Source: Bacillota bacterium
GTDB taxonomy: Bacteria > Bacillota > Sulfobacillia > JAMCWA01
Direction: 5' to 3'
DNA: 44,824 bases
Assembly (NCBI GenBank): GCA_023475165.1
Contig: JAMCWA010000002.1
Span: forward strand, 1-44,824
The notes beneath the pieces were generated by a model. It ran no database searches and was not told the origin of the DNA. It saw only the letters and a program-made list of their open reading frames with translations. This document shows positions 32,075 through 40,706 of the stretch, piece after piece. Within the stretch, counting starts at the first letter, position 1. Every line of letters starts with the position of its first letter. The position numbers and the translations under genes were made by a program.

Positions 32075-32955
32075 CCCCCCCTCTCTCCCGTTCGGCCAAA
32101 GAGACCCTGCGGGCGAACCCAAAGTACCAGGATCAAGATGGCAAAGGAAATGACGTCGCGGTAAGCGGAACTGAGAAAGCCTACCGTCAGGCTTTCCAAG
32201 ACCCCCAGTCCAAAACCAGTGTAAATGGCGCCCAAGACGCTACCCATGCCCCCGACGATAACCACGATAAAGGCCTTTCCTACAGCCAGCAATCCCATCG
32301 ATGGCTGCAACAAGAAGATCGGTCCCACCAAGGCTCCACCCAAGGCCGCCAGCGCCCCCCCGGTGGCAAAAACCAGTTCGGCGACCCGCCCTATCTTTAT
32401 CCCCATCAGGGCGGCCACTTCTCTGTTCTGGGCTGTAGCCCGCATAGCCCGTCCCAGCCGGCTTTTTCCTATCCACCAGTACAGGGCAAGAATGATGCCG
32501 ATGGTGACGGCCAAAGCCAAGAGCCGCTGCACATTCAAAGAAACCCCCAGCAAATTGACCTTCTCCCCTAGAAACGGCGTCGGGATCTCCCGAGGCGCCC
32601 CGCCAAAGACAAGTAAAGCCGCATTCCAGATGAAGATGGATGCCCCCAAGGAGGCAATGACGGCGTTAAGGGGATCTTTCCCGCGTACGGGTCGGAATAT
32701 CAGCCACTCATACATGAGCCCGAGAAGGACCCCAACCAGGATGGCCAGGCATACGGACACAAGATAGGGGATGCCAAGCACCATGGAGAAGAAAAAGGCG
32801 GCATAGGCCCCCAGCATGTAAAGCTCGCCATGGGCAAAGTTGGTTTGATCCAGAATCCCAAAGATCATCGTCATACCCAGAGCCATAAGGGTGTAGATGC
32901 CGCCGATGACCAACCCGTTGATGACCTGCTGTGCTATTTCCAGGAGTAAGTCCAT
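32071..32955 (-). CDS. livH: Branched-chain amino acid ABC transporter permease LivH
   Basis: 294 residues, TTGAGGGA close to the ATG. Typical LivH sequence: QQVINGLVIGGIYTLMALGM, LDQTNFAHGELYMLGAYAAF, EEx-type loop MRATAQNREVAALMGIKIGR and VIVGGMGSVLGAIYTGFGLG. It is the first gene of livHMGF. The substrate-binding gene livJ lies 538 bases upstream, separated by a repeat element, and a 13-bp hairpin stands 44 bases before the start codon. Confidence 0.95.
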   Translation of the reverse strand: MDLLLEIAQQVINGLVIGGIYTLMALGMTMIFGILDQTNFAHGELYMLGAYAAFFFSMVLGIPYLVSVCLAILVGVLLGLMYEWLIFRPVRGKDPLNAVIASLGASIFIWNAALLVFGGAPREIPTPFLGEKVNLLGVSLNVQRLLALAVTIGIILALYWWIGKSRLGRAMRATAQNREVAALMGIKIGRVAELVFATGGALAALGGALVGPIFLLQPSMGLLAVGKAFIVVIVGGMGSVLGAIYTGFGLGVLESLTVGFLSSAYRDVISFAILILVLWVRPQGLFGRTGERGG

Positions 32956-32998
32956 TCCCTCAAGATCCCCCCCGGACTAAACGGTCTTGGAGGTTCAG

Positions 32999-33037
32999 CT
33001 TTCTGCCGAAGAGAGGTTCTCCCCCTTCGGCAGAAAG
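32999..33037. repeat. Perfect 13-bp inverted repeat upstream of livH
   Basis: CTTTCTGCCGAAG (32999-33011) and CTTCGGCAGAAAG (33025-33037) with a 13-base loop. No T run follows on the minus strand, so it is not an obvious terminator; it could be an operator or a transcript processing/stability element for livHMGF. Confidence 0.6.
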
Positions 33038-33048
33038 CGGTCACTCTT

Positions 33049-33463
33049 GGAGACTGCTGACAAACTGCGTTTTGAGTGGCTAGCGCGCCCGAGCCAAGCC
33101 GCCACAGTCTCTGCCGCACCTGACGGTGATCGAGCTTCTGGCGGCTTTAGCCCAATGGTGAGGGCGACACCGCGCAAATCAGCCCAGATGCTAGGAGCGA
33201 CAAGGCTCCGAAGCGAGGCGTACTAGGTGGTACGTTGAGCGAGGAGCCGCCGGAGCGACACAATTCGCCGTAGTCATGCACCATTTGACCAGGAAAGCTC
33301 CACTGACGAATTGCGCCACAATTGGCTATAGTCTACACTCCTTTTGACATGCTAACCTCTTGCGGGCCGATTGCGCCGCAATCGGCCACAGTCGCGTCCC
33401 ATTTTTAAGAGAAATTCTTCGGCGGATTGCGCCAACGCAAATGGGGGTTTCTTGGCGGTATCC
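33049..33463 (+). repeat. Family-1 repeat, full-length 415-bp copy
   Basis: Left end GGAGACTGCTGACAAACTGC, right end CGCAAATGGGGGTTTCTTGG plus CGGTATCC. The interior carries TCTGGCGGCTTTAGCC and, at 33183-33245, the module CAGATGCTAGGAGCGACAAG leading to GGTACGTTGAGCGAG, shared with the copies at 40707 and 37390. No ORF inside is credible. It fills the 538-base gap between livJ and livH. Confidence 0.8.
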
Positions 33464-33492
33464 TAGCTAGGGATAAACCTGGCCGATCCTTG

Positions 33493-34674
33493 TCAGGGAC
33501 CGACGATTGTCCGTTTCCCGTTAATGATTTTGACGATATAAACCCTCATGTTAGCCTGACCGTTGGCGTCAAAGGTGGTCCGACCTTGCACTCCCAGATA
33601 ATCGGTCTTCAGCATGGCCTCGCGCAGCTTTTGCTGGTAAACCTTATCCTGCATGGGGAACTCCCCGACCCGTTTCATGGCCTCCGTTACGATATAAGCG
33701 GCGTCATAGGCGGCTGCCCCAAACATCTCGGCCTCTTTACCGGAGAACTTAACAAACTTGTCCTTGTATTCCATGGACTTGGGGTTCTTGGGGTCGGGCT
33801 CCCAGTAACTGTTGTGGATCATGCCTTCGGCCGTCCCTTTAACCAGCTCGAGGAACTTGTCGCTAGCGAATCCACCCAGACCGATGAAAGTCTGGTTCAT
33901 CCCCAAGTCCCGAGCCTGTTTTATGATCTGCGACCCTTCCGTAATGAGGGCGACCAGGAAGATGGCGTCGGGGTTTTTCGCCTTGATCTTGGTTAGTTGG
34001 GAGGTGAATTCCGTATCTCCCAGATTGAAGTAGGCCGTGTCCACCACCTTGCCGCCGTCTTTCTCAAAGGTTTCTTTCCAGATTCTCCCGCCTTCGCGAC
34101 CGTAATCATCGTTAGAGAGGAACATGGCCACATTCTTGAAATTCGTATTCTTGGCCACCCATTCGGCATTCTGAACCGTCTGCATGGTCTGATTGGCCAC
34201 GTTCCGAAACATGTAGGGATGCCCTTTGGTAATGGCATCGGCCACAGACACCGGCGTGATCTGGACGAGGCCATATTTCTCTGTCACGGCCAGGTTGGCC
34301 AGGGTGGCCGTGCTCAGATAGGAACCGATAACCGCCGTCACCTTATCTTGGGTGGTCAGCTTCTCAACAGCGTTGACGGAGTCCGAAGGGCTGCCTCGAT
34401 CATCCTCAACCTTCAAATCAATCTTGAACTTCTTCCCGCCCAGTTCCAGCCCGCCGGCATCATTGATCTCCTTGATCGCCATGGCCGCGCCATCCCTCAT
34501 CAGACCACCGTAGTAGGCAACCGAACCGCTGAGGGGAGAAACCAGACCAATTCTGATAACCTTTTCCCCTTCCGTCGGTTTTTGGGGCTGAGCCGGTTGG
34601 GCGGCACCGCAACCAGCCAGACTCGCCACCAGCAGGAAAGACAGAAACAAGGCTAGCATTCGATTCTTCGTCAT
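33493..34674 (-). CDS. livJ: Branched-chain amino acid-binding lipoprotein LivJ
   Basis: 393 residues. Lipoprotein signal KNRMLALFLSFLLVASLAGC with lipobox LAGC (Cys near 22). The mature protein matches family-4 binding proteins: IRIGLVSPLSGSVAYYGGLM, AAMAIKEINDAGGLELGGKK, VIGSYLSTATLANLAVTEKY, VAMFLSNDDYGREGGRIWKE, and FGAAAYDAAYIVTEAM. It delivers Leu/Ile/Val or related amino acids to LivHMGF. It follows the aminotransferase gene by 60 bases, so the two may share a transcript. Ligand could differ, since this family also binds amides, urea or aromatic compounds. Confidence 0.93.
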   Translation of the reverse strand: MTKNRMLALFLSFLLVASLAGCGAAQPAQPQKPTEGEKVIRIGLVSPLSGSVAYYGGLMRDGAAMAIKEINDAGGLELGGKKFKIDLKVEDDRGSPSDSVNAVEKLTTQDKVTAVIGSYLSTATLANLAVTEKYGLVQITPVSVADAITKGHPYMFRNVANQTMQTVQNAEWVAKNTNFKNVAMFLSNDDYGREGGRIWKETFEKDGGKVVDTAYFNLGDTEFTSQLTKIKAKNPDAIFLVALITEGSQIIKQARDLGMNQTFIGLGGFASDKFLELVKGTAEGMIHNSYWEPDPKNPKSMEYKDKFVKFSGKEAEMFGAAAYDAAYIVTEAMKRVGEFPMQDKVYQQKLREAMLKTDYLGVQGRTTFDANGQANMRVYIVKIINGKRTIVGP

Positions 34675-34734
34675 TCCTTTTACCCCCTTTAGTCAATCCT
34701 ACAATCCGGTTGTCTCCCAATTCCTTCCCGCTCC

Positions 34735-36126
34735 TCAGGCACTACCACCTACGCCTACCAGATCCCGCAATCCCGCCTCCTGAGATACCCCGGTCAGGGC
34801 CTCTTCCAGAATGTGCAATCCGGCTTCCAGCTGCTCATCGGTTATGGTTAGCGGGGCCAGGAAGCGGATGACGTTGTTCTTGATCCCGGCCTTCATCAAA
34901 ATGAGACCCCTCTCCAAGGCCTGACGGATGACCTTTTCCGTAGCCTCCGTGGCCGGTTCTCTGCTCCTCCCGTCTTTAACCAGTTCCATGGCCACCATGG
35001 CCCCTAGCCCCCTGACCTCCCCGATGAGATCGAACCTTGAGGCCAGCGTTTCGAAACGAAGGCGTACCTTTTCCCCAACGCGTTGGGCACGCGCTGGTAG
35101 GTCCTCCCTGGCCATCATTTCCAGGACTGTCAGGGCGGCCCGGGCGGCCACGGGATTTCCGCCAAAGGTGCCCCCAATCCCGCCGTAATGCACCGCGTCC
35201 AGTATTTCCGTCTTGCCCACCACCGCGGAGATGGGCAACCCGGCCCCCAGGGACTTAGCTAACAGTACTAGGTCTGGCTCGACGTTATAGTGCTCGATGG
35301 CCAGCATCTTACCTGTCCTGCCCAGACCTGCCTGAATTTCGTCATCGATGAACAGGGCTCCGTATTTCTCCGTGATGGCCTTGACCCTGGGGAGAAATTC
35401 TGGCGGCGGTACGATAAAGCCGCCCTCACCTTGAACCGGCTCCACGATGACTGCGGCCACATTGCCTGGGCCAACCTCCAGTTCGATAGTCCTGGCCAGG
35501 TTGTCGGCGCACTTCAGAGCGCAGGAAGGGTATTCTAACCCCAAAGCGCAACGGTAACAGTAAGCGGAGGGAATGCGGTAGACTTCCGGGTTGAAGGGGC
35601 CAAAGCCGGCTCGATAAGGATTAACCTTGCTGGTCAAGCTCATGGCCATATAAGTTCGGCCGTGGAAGGCATTCTCCAAGCTAATGACGGCCATTCTCCC
35701 GGTATAACGCCGGGCTATTTTGATCGCATTCTCCACTGCCTCCGCCCCGCTGTTGGCCAGGAAGGCCTTCTTGGGACTCTGCCCCGGAACCAGGTAGGTC
35801 AATCTCTCGGCCAGCGTGACGTAGGGCTCATAAGGCAGGACGTGAAAACAGGTATGCAGATACCTCCCGGCCTGATCCTTGATGGCCTCCACCACCTCCG
35901 GCGGGGTACTGCCAGCGTTCAGGACCCCAATCCCGCCGGCAAAATCCACGTAGATGTTGTCATCCACGTCGCGAATCATGGCTCCCGCCGCCTCAGCCAC
36001 AAAGATTTCGGTAACATGGAACACACCGTCAGGGACAAAGGATTTCCTCTTCTCCCAAAGCTGCTGGGAGATGGGGCCTGGCACCGCTGTTTTTACTCGT
36101 GGCAAAGCGAAACGGATATCTTTCAT
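34735..36126 (-). CDS. gabT: Class-III (GABA-type) aminotransferase
   Basis: 463 residues from the ATG at 36126 (AAAGGGG adjacent, GGGAGGG 10 bases upstream). PLP-fold class III signatures: FADFAGGIGVLNAG-like DFAGGIGVLNAGSTPPEVVE, NSGAEAVENAIKIARRYTGR, NAFHGRTYMAMSLT, LFIDDEIQAGLGRTGKMLAI, and the Schiff-base Lys in LLAKSLGAGLPISAVVGKTE. A Cys-rich insert (YCYRCALGLEYPSCALKC) lies near 195. It probably transfers the amino group of GABA or another omega-amino acid to 2-oxoglutarate. Its position beside livJ suggests its substrate is imported by the liv system; that is inference. Confidence 0.88.
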   Translation of the reverse strand: MKDIRFALPRVKTAVPGPISQQLWEKRKSFVPDGVFHVTEIFVAEAAGAMIRDVDDNIYVDFAGGIGVLNAGSTPPEVVEAIKDQAGRYLHTCFHVLPYEPYVTLAERLTYLVPGQSPKKAFLANSGAEAVENAIKIARRYTGRMAVISLENAFHGRTYMAMSLTSKVNPYRAGFGPFNPEVYRIPSAYCYRCALGLEYPSCALKCADNLARTIELEVGPGNVAAVIVEPVQGEGGFIVPPPEFLPRVKAITEKYGALFIDDEIQAGLGRTGKMLAIEHYNVEPDLVLLAKSLGAGLPISAVVGKTEILDAVHYGGIGGTFGGNPVAARAALTVLEMMAREDLPARAQRVGEKVRLRFETLASRFDLIGEVRGLGAMVAMELVKDGRSREPATEATEKVIRQALERGLILMKAGIKNNVIRFLAPLTITDEQLEAGLHILEEALTGVSQEAGLRDLVGVGGSA

Positions 36127-36295
36127 CCCCTTTCTTCCCTCCCCCCTTCTAGTTCTGATCTCCATCCATAATGCAATAATCATGCCTCCCCACCAAAGAA
36201 GAGAGCGTCCGCACGGGCTGGACTCGGGGCCTAAATGAACGGCGATGGCGGATGAAGCACCCGTCTCTCAAGGGACCGGAATGTAACCAGGTCTG

Positions 36296-36391
36296 AAAAA
36301 GGCCCCCGCCCTGGGAGTCCACGCCTGATCACCAATGTACTCATGCATTAAATGCTGCTTTGCATTAAGGTCCGCTCACCCGGGGGCGGCC
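36296..36391 (-). terminator. Terminator-like hairpin with large apical domain in the gabT leader
   Basis: On the minus strand, GCCCCCGGG pairs with CCC, a bulge, and GGGGGC, followed by CTTTTT at 36296-36300. The 60-base loop contains a smaller AATGC/GCATT stem. It stands 170 bases before gabT and may attenuate it or end a small RNA. The rest of the 450-base gap holds short stems such as AGAG/CTCT and no credible ORF. Confidence 0.45.
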
Positions 36392-36520
36392 ATTGCTAGC
36401 TGGTATCGCCATCCGCGCGGATCAGGTAAGAGCCGCGACTCTGTCTGACAATCGTTGTGGTATGAGCTTGGTCCTGCGGCCCACGGGAGCGACTCCTTGT
36501 TGTAACTGCAAAGCCAGCCA

Positions 36521-36559
36521 AAACAGGAAGCGGGGGCCCGAAATGGGAGGACCCCCGCT
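36521..36559 (-). terminator. Terminator of the membrane-anchored hypothetical gene
   Basis: AGCGGGGG (minus strand, 36552-36559) pairs with CCCCCGCT (36529-36536), followed by TCCTGTTTT. It lies 22 bases past the stop codon at 36581. Confidence 0.6.
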
Positions 36560-36580
36560 TACCTGCGAGTTTCGAGTTCC

Positions 36581-37357
36581 TTAGCGCCCTCCCTGCCGTC
36601 GGAGGGTGGCTCTAGACAACGAAGAACTAATCGCCCTACCGTGGCTGGGCGCCTTCGGACGCCGCATCCCCACCGGAGGTCCCAGGATTTCGGCTAACAC
36701 TATGCCCTGCAGGATGTCGCCCCCACGCAAGAGCCAATTCGGGCCAAATTCTCCGCGTTCCAATCCGCCACCGATATTGGGGCCAAGACGCCCGGTATCC
36801 CGGCCCGGGCCTGAATCCGCCAGGCTTGCGTCCAGTGGTCGATCGGGTTCAAAGGTCGCTTTCCTGCCTACCTCCGGGTGGTCCCTTCTCATCCGGGTCG
36901 CCTCACCGGCAACCGAGGGGTCGGGCTGTCCCGTCCTTGTCCTGGCGGAAAACCTCTCTGGCGGCCCTTCGGCCTGCCCTTCCCAGCCAGCCCCTCTTGG
37001 TAAACCGGCCCTCCCGGTCTGGTCTCGGGTAGGCTGCGCCACTGGCGGGGAGTCGCGCCATTCCCGGGAAATTCCCTCTTCATCGTCCTCGGGGTGCGGG
37101 GAGCCAGGGGCGGCAGCCATCCGCCCCCCGGTACGGGGATCACTTTCCTCTACCAATGTACCCCCGTCAGGAGAGGCTGGGCGCCTTGTCCCCCAGGACT
37201 CCTGAGATGAGCCGGTACCCGCCCTTCTTCGGCTTGTGGCGGTGGGGAGCCCTGGTCCGCCAAAGGGTGGCATGCCGGAGGAGCGGCCCTTGGTGAAGAG
37301 ATTCCCGACAAGACTGACCAGCATCATGATAACAAAAAAGGTGATAATCTCCGTCAT
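36581..37357 (-). CDS. Membrane-anchored low-complexity hypothetical protein
   Basis: 258 residues, GAGGTG 7 bases before the ATG. One N-terminal membrane helix (MTEIITFFVIMMLVSLVGNL), then about 170 residues rich in Gly, Pro, Arg, Glu and Ser, likely disordered, then a hydrophobic patch near 210-232 (LLRGGDILQGIVLAEILGPP) that looks conserved rather than random. I do not recognise the family. It lies upstream of gabT's leader and downstream of floA on the same strand, separated from floA by a family-1 repeat. An inner-membrane tether or floA/nfeD-associated protein is conceivable from position alone. Confidence 0.6.
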   Translation of the reverse strand: MTEIITFFVIMMLVSLVGNLFTKGRSSGMPPFGGPGLPTATSRRRAGTGSSQESWGTRRPASPDGGTLVEESDPRTGGRMAAAPGSPHPEDDEEGISREWRDSPPVAQPTRDQTGRAGLPRGAGWEGQAEGPPERFSARTRTGQPDPSVAGEATRMRRDHPEVGRKATFEPDRPLDASLADSGPGRDTGRLGPNIGGGLERGEFGPNWLLRGGDILQGIVLAEILGPPVGMRRPKAPSHGRAISSSLSRATLRRQGGR

Positions 37358-37389
37358 GTTTGCACCTCAATGCTGAGCGCTGGTTCCTA

Positions 37390-37625
37390 GGAGACCGCTG
37401 AAAAACCCCCATCTGCGGTGTGGCGCAATCTGCAAGAAAGAACCTTTTTATTAAAGAGGCGTTACTATTGCCGATTGTCGCTCCGGCGCCTCCTCGCTCA
37501 ACGTACCACTTAGTACGCCTCGCTTCGGAGCCTTGTCGCTCCTAGCATCTGGGCTGATTTGAGGTCTCGCCCTAAGGTTCTCCTGGCCAGGCTGACCACT
37601 GAAACCGCAGTTCGTCAGCAGTCCC
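37390..37625 (-). repeat. Family-1 repeat, 236-bp copy in reverse orientation
   Basis: GGAGACCGCTGAAAAACCCC at one end and TTCGTCAGCAGTCCCC at the other form inverted ends; CTAG flanks both sides, a possible 4-base target duplication. At 37489-37552 the internal module TACGCCTCGCTTCGGAGCC is the reverse complement of that at 33183-33245. The floA stop codon is formed at its border. Confidence 0.75.
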
Positions 37626-38630
37626 CTAGCGCTTTTCCGTCCCTTCCGGTGTTTCGGGAGGAGCCACTCGGGAGATGGAATCCCGCATGTGGGTGTCCGC
37701 CTGGACGTTTTGCAGTTGATAGTAGTCCATGACCCCCAGCCTACCCTGGCGCAAGGCATCGGCGATGGCCAGAGGGACTTCCGCTTCCGCCTCAACCACC
37801 TTGGCCCGCATCTCCTGCACGCGGGCCTTCATCTCATGTTCCAAGGCGATAGCCATAGCCCGCCGCTCCTCCGCCTTGGCCTGGGCAATTCTTTTGTCCG
37901 CTTCCGCCCGGTCGGTTTCCAACTGGGCCCCGATGTTTTTCCCCACATCCACATCGGCGATATCGATGGAGAGGATCTCAAAGGCCGTCCCAGCATCCAG
38001 ACCCTTGTTGAGGACCGTGCGAGAGATGCTGTCCGGGTTTTCCAGTACTGCTTTGTGGCTGAAGGAAGAGCCAATGGTGGTGACGATCCCTTCCCCGACC
38101 CGGGCGATGACCGTTTCCTCCCCAGCCCCACCCACCAGGCGATCGATGTTGGCCCGAACGGTTACCCTGGCCTTGGCTTTCAGCTCGATACCGTCCTTGG
38201 CGACGGCTGCCACCACCGGGGTCTCAATGACGCGCGGGTTGACGCTCATCTGTACAGCCTGCAAGACATCCCGCCCAGCCAGGTCGATGGCGGCAGCCCG
38301 CTCAAATTCCAGGGGGATGGCCGCGCGCTGAGCCGCGATGAGGGCATTGACAACCCGATCGACGTTACCCCCCGCCAGATAATGGGCTTCCAATTGGTTG
38401 ACGGTAAGGTCGATCCCGGCCTTGGTAGCCTTAATCAGCGGGTTGACGATCTTGGCCGCTGGAACACGCCGGAGGCGCATCCCAATCAGGGTGATCATTC
38501 CTATTCTCACCCCGGCCGCCAAAGCTGAGATCCAGAGACCTAAGGGGATGAAGCTCATCAACACGGAAAAGCCGATGAAGATAGCCGCCAAAAGCACCAG
38601 GAAACTGACCAGGGTCACGGTATCCAACAT
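37626..38630 (-). CDS. floA: Flotillin-like protein FloA
   Basis: 334 residues, AGGAGGG upstream of the ATG. An N-terminal hydrophobic hairpin ([20 protein letters not shown], then [20 protein letters not shown]) anchors it; the SPFH-like region and a long coiled coil rich in Ala/Glu/Lys follow ([40 protein letters not shown]). This matches YqfA/FloA (UPF0365), about 330 residues, which organises functional membrane microdomains. It is downstream of nfeD on the same strand, as in Bacillus yqeZ-yqfA. The stop codon lies at the boundary of a repeat. Confidence 0.95.
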   Translation of the reverse strand: MLDTVTLVSFLVLLAAIFIGFSVLMSFIPLGLWISALAAGVRIGMITLIGMRLRRVPAAKIVNPLIKATKAGIDLTVNQLEAHYLAGGNVDRVVNALIAAQRAAIPLEFERAAAIDLAGRDVLQAVQMSVNPRVIETPVVAAVAKDGIELKAKARVTVRANIDRLVGGAGEETVIARVGEGIVTTIGSSFSHKAVLENPDSISRTVLNKGLDAGTAFEILSIDIADVDVGKNIGAQLETDRAEADKRIAQAKAEERRAMAIALEHEMKARVQEMRAKVVEAEAEVPLAIADALRQGRLGVMDYYQLQNVQADTHMRDSISRVAPPETPEGTEKR

Positions 38631-38730
38631 AGACGAAATCCCTCCTATTGCTTATTAGTGACTCGAGCAGGCCGTTTCACAACGATTTTAAGAACCCTCT
38701 TGCTAGTAGTTCCCTCCGGAAGACGTGTGC

Positions 38731-40059
38731 TTAATCCCTTTCTTCCAGGATCTTGACCAGGGCCCGCGTCCCTTCAATCTTCACCACCTTGACCATCGCC
38801 CCCTTGGGGATGAACTCCCCGTCGGAGACGACGTCCACCCTCTCCCCATTAATCTCCGCCATCCCGGCGGGGCGCAAAGGGGTTAAAACAACGCCGGTCT
38901 TCCCCATTAATTCCGGCCGGTAACGCTGCGGCACGTATCCGTGGCGGGACGTCTCCGCTGCGCCCAGGACCAGCCCTCGCCACCACCCCCGCCGGCGCCC
39001 ATAGTGAGCCAGAGCAAAGCCAGTCAGGATGGAGATAACCAAAGCAATGGAGATTGATTGCAGAGCCTGCTGGCTGGAAGCCGAGGCCAGGTAGATACTG
39101 TAGAAGACCGCGACGATGCCGCTGAGGCCAAAGATCCCAAAGCCCGGGATAAAGGCCTCAACGGCCAAGAGGATGATCCCCAGGGCAAAGAGGGCCAGGG
39201 CCTCCCACCCGGCAAAACCCGCCAGCATGTGCCCGCCAAAGTAGAGGAGGAAGGACAGAAGGCCCACTGTTCCGGCAATCCCCCAGCCGGGAATGAATAA
39301 TTCAACCAGAAGGCCGACAAATCCCAGGGTTAGCAAAAGGGGAGCGATGGCCGGGCTGGTCACGTAGCGGGCCAGGTTGTCGGCCACGCTGGGAGTGAAG
39401 ACCCGCACCGCCACATTTCCCAATCCCAGGGTGCGTAAGGTCTCGCCTCGATCGGTGGCGACGGCGTCAATGAAACCCAGTTCTTTGGCCCGCCCCGCCG
39501 TCAGGCTCAAGATGTGCCCCTTTTCCACCACACCTGGGATATCCTGCAAGGCTCCGGCCATGGCCCCGGCGATGGCTGGATCTCTCCCGCGTTTTTCGGC
39601 CGTGGCCTCTAACTCCGCCCGCCAGGCTGAGATGATCTTCTCCTCCGCCGGGCGCGGTTCGGCCGCTCCGATACTGGCCCCGGGGGCCATAATCAATTTC
39701 TGCGCCGCAATGGCGATCAGCGATCCGGCCGACCAGGCCCGGTCGGTAACGTAGACCAGCACCGGTATGGGCGAGGCCAAAAACAGGTCGCGGATGTCCA
39801 AAGCGGCAGCGAGGGTTCCGCCCAGGGTGCTGATCTCCAGCAGGATATAGGTAGCCCTGGCTTTCTCCGCTTCGCGGAAGGCCCGGGTCAGGAAAGCCGC
39901 CAAACCGGGATCGATGGTTCCCTCAATTGGAACAACAAAGACAAGATCCCCCGTCCGGGTCAAGTCATCGGAACTCCCACTGGCGCTAATCGGATTGCTG
40001 TTAGGAAAGGTAAAGGAAAGGAGGCAGATCAGCAAAAAAAGGGGGATGAAGACCTTCAA
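38731..40059 (-). CDS. nfeD: NfeD-family membrane-bound serine protease (YqeZ-like)
   Basis: 442 residues, TTG start with GGAGGG 8 bases upstream. Signal sequence KVFIPLFLLICLLSFTF; a ClpP-like domain (about 35-215) with VVPIEGTIDPGLAAFLTRAF and the nucleophile region IMAPGASIGAAEP; five or so membrane helices (230-350); and a C-terminal OB-fold NfeD domain (about 380-440; GKTGVVLTPLRPAGMAEING). Long NfeD proteins act with stomatin/flotillin partners; floA follows after 100 bases. It is separated from rpsU by an intrinsic terminator, so it has its own promoter. Confidence 0.92.
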   Translation of the reverse strand: MKVFIPLFLLICLLSFTFPNSNPISASGSSDDLTRTGDLVFVVPIEGTIDPGLAAFLTRAFREAEKARATYILLEISTLGGTLAAALDIRDLFLASPIPVLVYVTDRAWSAGSLIAIAAQKLIMAPGASIGAAEPRPAEEKIISAWRAELEATAEKRGRDPAIAGAMAGALQDIPGVVEKGHILSLTAGRAKELGFIDAVATDRGETLRTLGLGNVAVRVFTPSVADNLARYVTSPAIAPLLLTLGFVGLLVELFIPGWGIAGTVGLLSFLLYFGGHMLAGFAGWEALALFALGIILLAVEAFIPGFGIFGLSGIVAVFYSIYLASASSQQALQSISIALVISILTGFALAHYGRRRGWWRGLVLGAAETSRHGYVPQRYRPELMGKTGVVLTPLRPAGMAEINGERVDVVSDGEFIPKGAMVKVVKIEGTRALVKILEERD

Positions 40060-40157
40060 AAAAGATCCCTCCGCGTTTTCTCTTGCGAAGATAGTTGTCC
40101 TAATGTTGCCTCAATCTATACTTTACGCCAAAGTTTGGGAAAATGGAAGCCCTTTAG

Positions 40158-40193
40158 AAAAAAGAGCCGGGAGAATTCCTGCTCCGGCTCTTT
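40158..40193 (-). terminator. rpsU intrinsic terminator
   Basis: On the minus strand AAAGAGCCGG (40184-40193) pairs with CCGGCTCTTT (40161-40170), followed by TTTTTT ending at 40158. It begins 41 bases past the rpsU stop. Confidence 0.85.
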
Positions 40194-40233
40194 GTAGATA
40201 CTTTTCCACAGGGGTGGGGTTATAGACGGGGCG

Positions 40234-40410
40234 TCAGCTGTAACGGCGTTTTCTGGCTGCTTCTGACTTCTTCTTACGTCGAACGCTGGGCTTCTCGTAG
40301 TGCTCCCTCTTGCGGACCTCTGCCAGCACACCTGTCCTCTGCACCTGCTTCTTGAATCTCCTCAAGGCATTATCTAGCGACTCGTTCTTACCAACGCGTA
40401 TCTCCGCCAT
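40234..40410 (-). CDS. rpsU: 30S ribosomal protein bS21
   Basis: 58 residues from the second ATG (GGGAGG with 7-base spacing; a first ATG two codons earlier is too close). [20 protein letters not shown], then [20 protein letters not shown] and the basic C-terminus ARKRRY are diagnostic of bS21. It has a consensus sigma-A promoter upstream and a strong terminator downstream, so it is a single-gene transcript here. Confidence 0.97.
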   Translation of the reverse strand: MAEIRVGKNESLDNALRRFKKQVQRTGVLAEVRKREHYEKPSVRRKKKSEAARKRRYS

Positions 40411-40533
40411 CTTCATCCCTCCCCCCGTTACTTACTAAAGAGCGGGCGCGTCAAGCACACAAAACGTAATTCGTCAGCGATCTCCCGCCAAGGCTGACCT
40501 TGTCGATAAAGGCAAGAGACAAAGGCACAAATG

Positions 40534-40563
40534 ATTATATTTTATTTTCCTGTCCGATGTCAA
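40534..40563 (-). promoter_or_regulatory. Consensus sigma-A promoter of rpsU
   Basis: On the minus strand TTGACA (40558-40563), 18-base AT-rich spacer, TATAAT (40534-40539). Both boxes are perfect. Transcription would start near 40527, giving a leader of about 117 bases that includes a short relic of a family-1 repeat end (TTCGTCAGCGATCTCC on the plus strand, around 40471). Confidence 0.85.
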
Positions 40564-40706
40564 TGATTCTGGTGGATCTTGAAAAGGTGCGTTGGCAGCG
40601 TTGCAGCTGTGGGCTTTTTTGGAAAATGTTCAAAATAGCCGTCAAGAGCCGCGGTGCGGCGCCCCGTTCTTAAGACCTGTACCAACCGGTCAATGAAGAT
40701 GGCCTG

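Noticed and set aside
32999..33037. 13-bp hairpin as a terminator upstream of livH
   Set aside because: No T run on either strand and no gene ends just before it.
36391..36450. TPP-riboswitch-like fragment (ACCTGATC ... GATACCAGC) on the minus strand upstream of gabT
   Set aside because: The obligatory CUGAGA half and the closing helix are missing, and gabT has no thiamine link.
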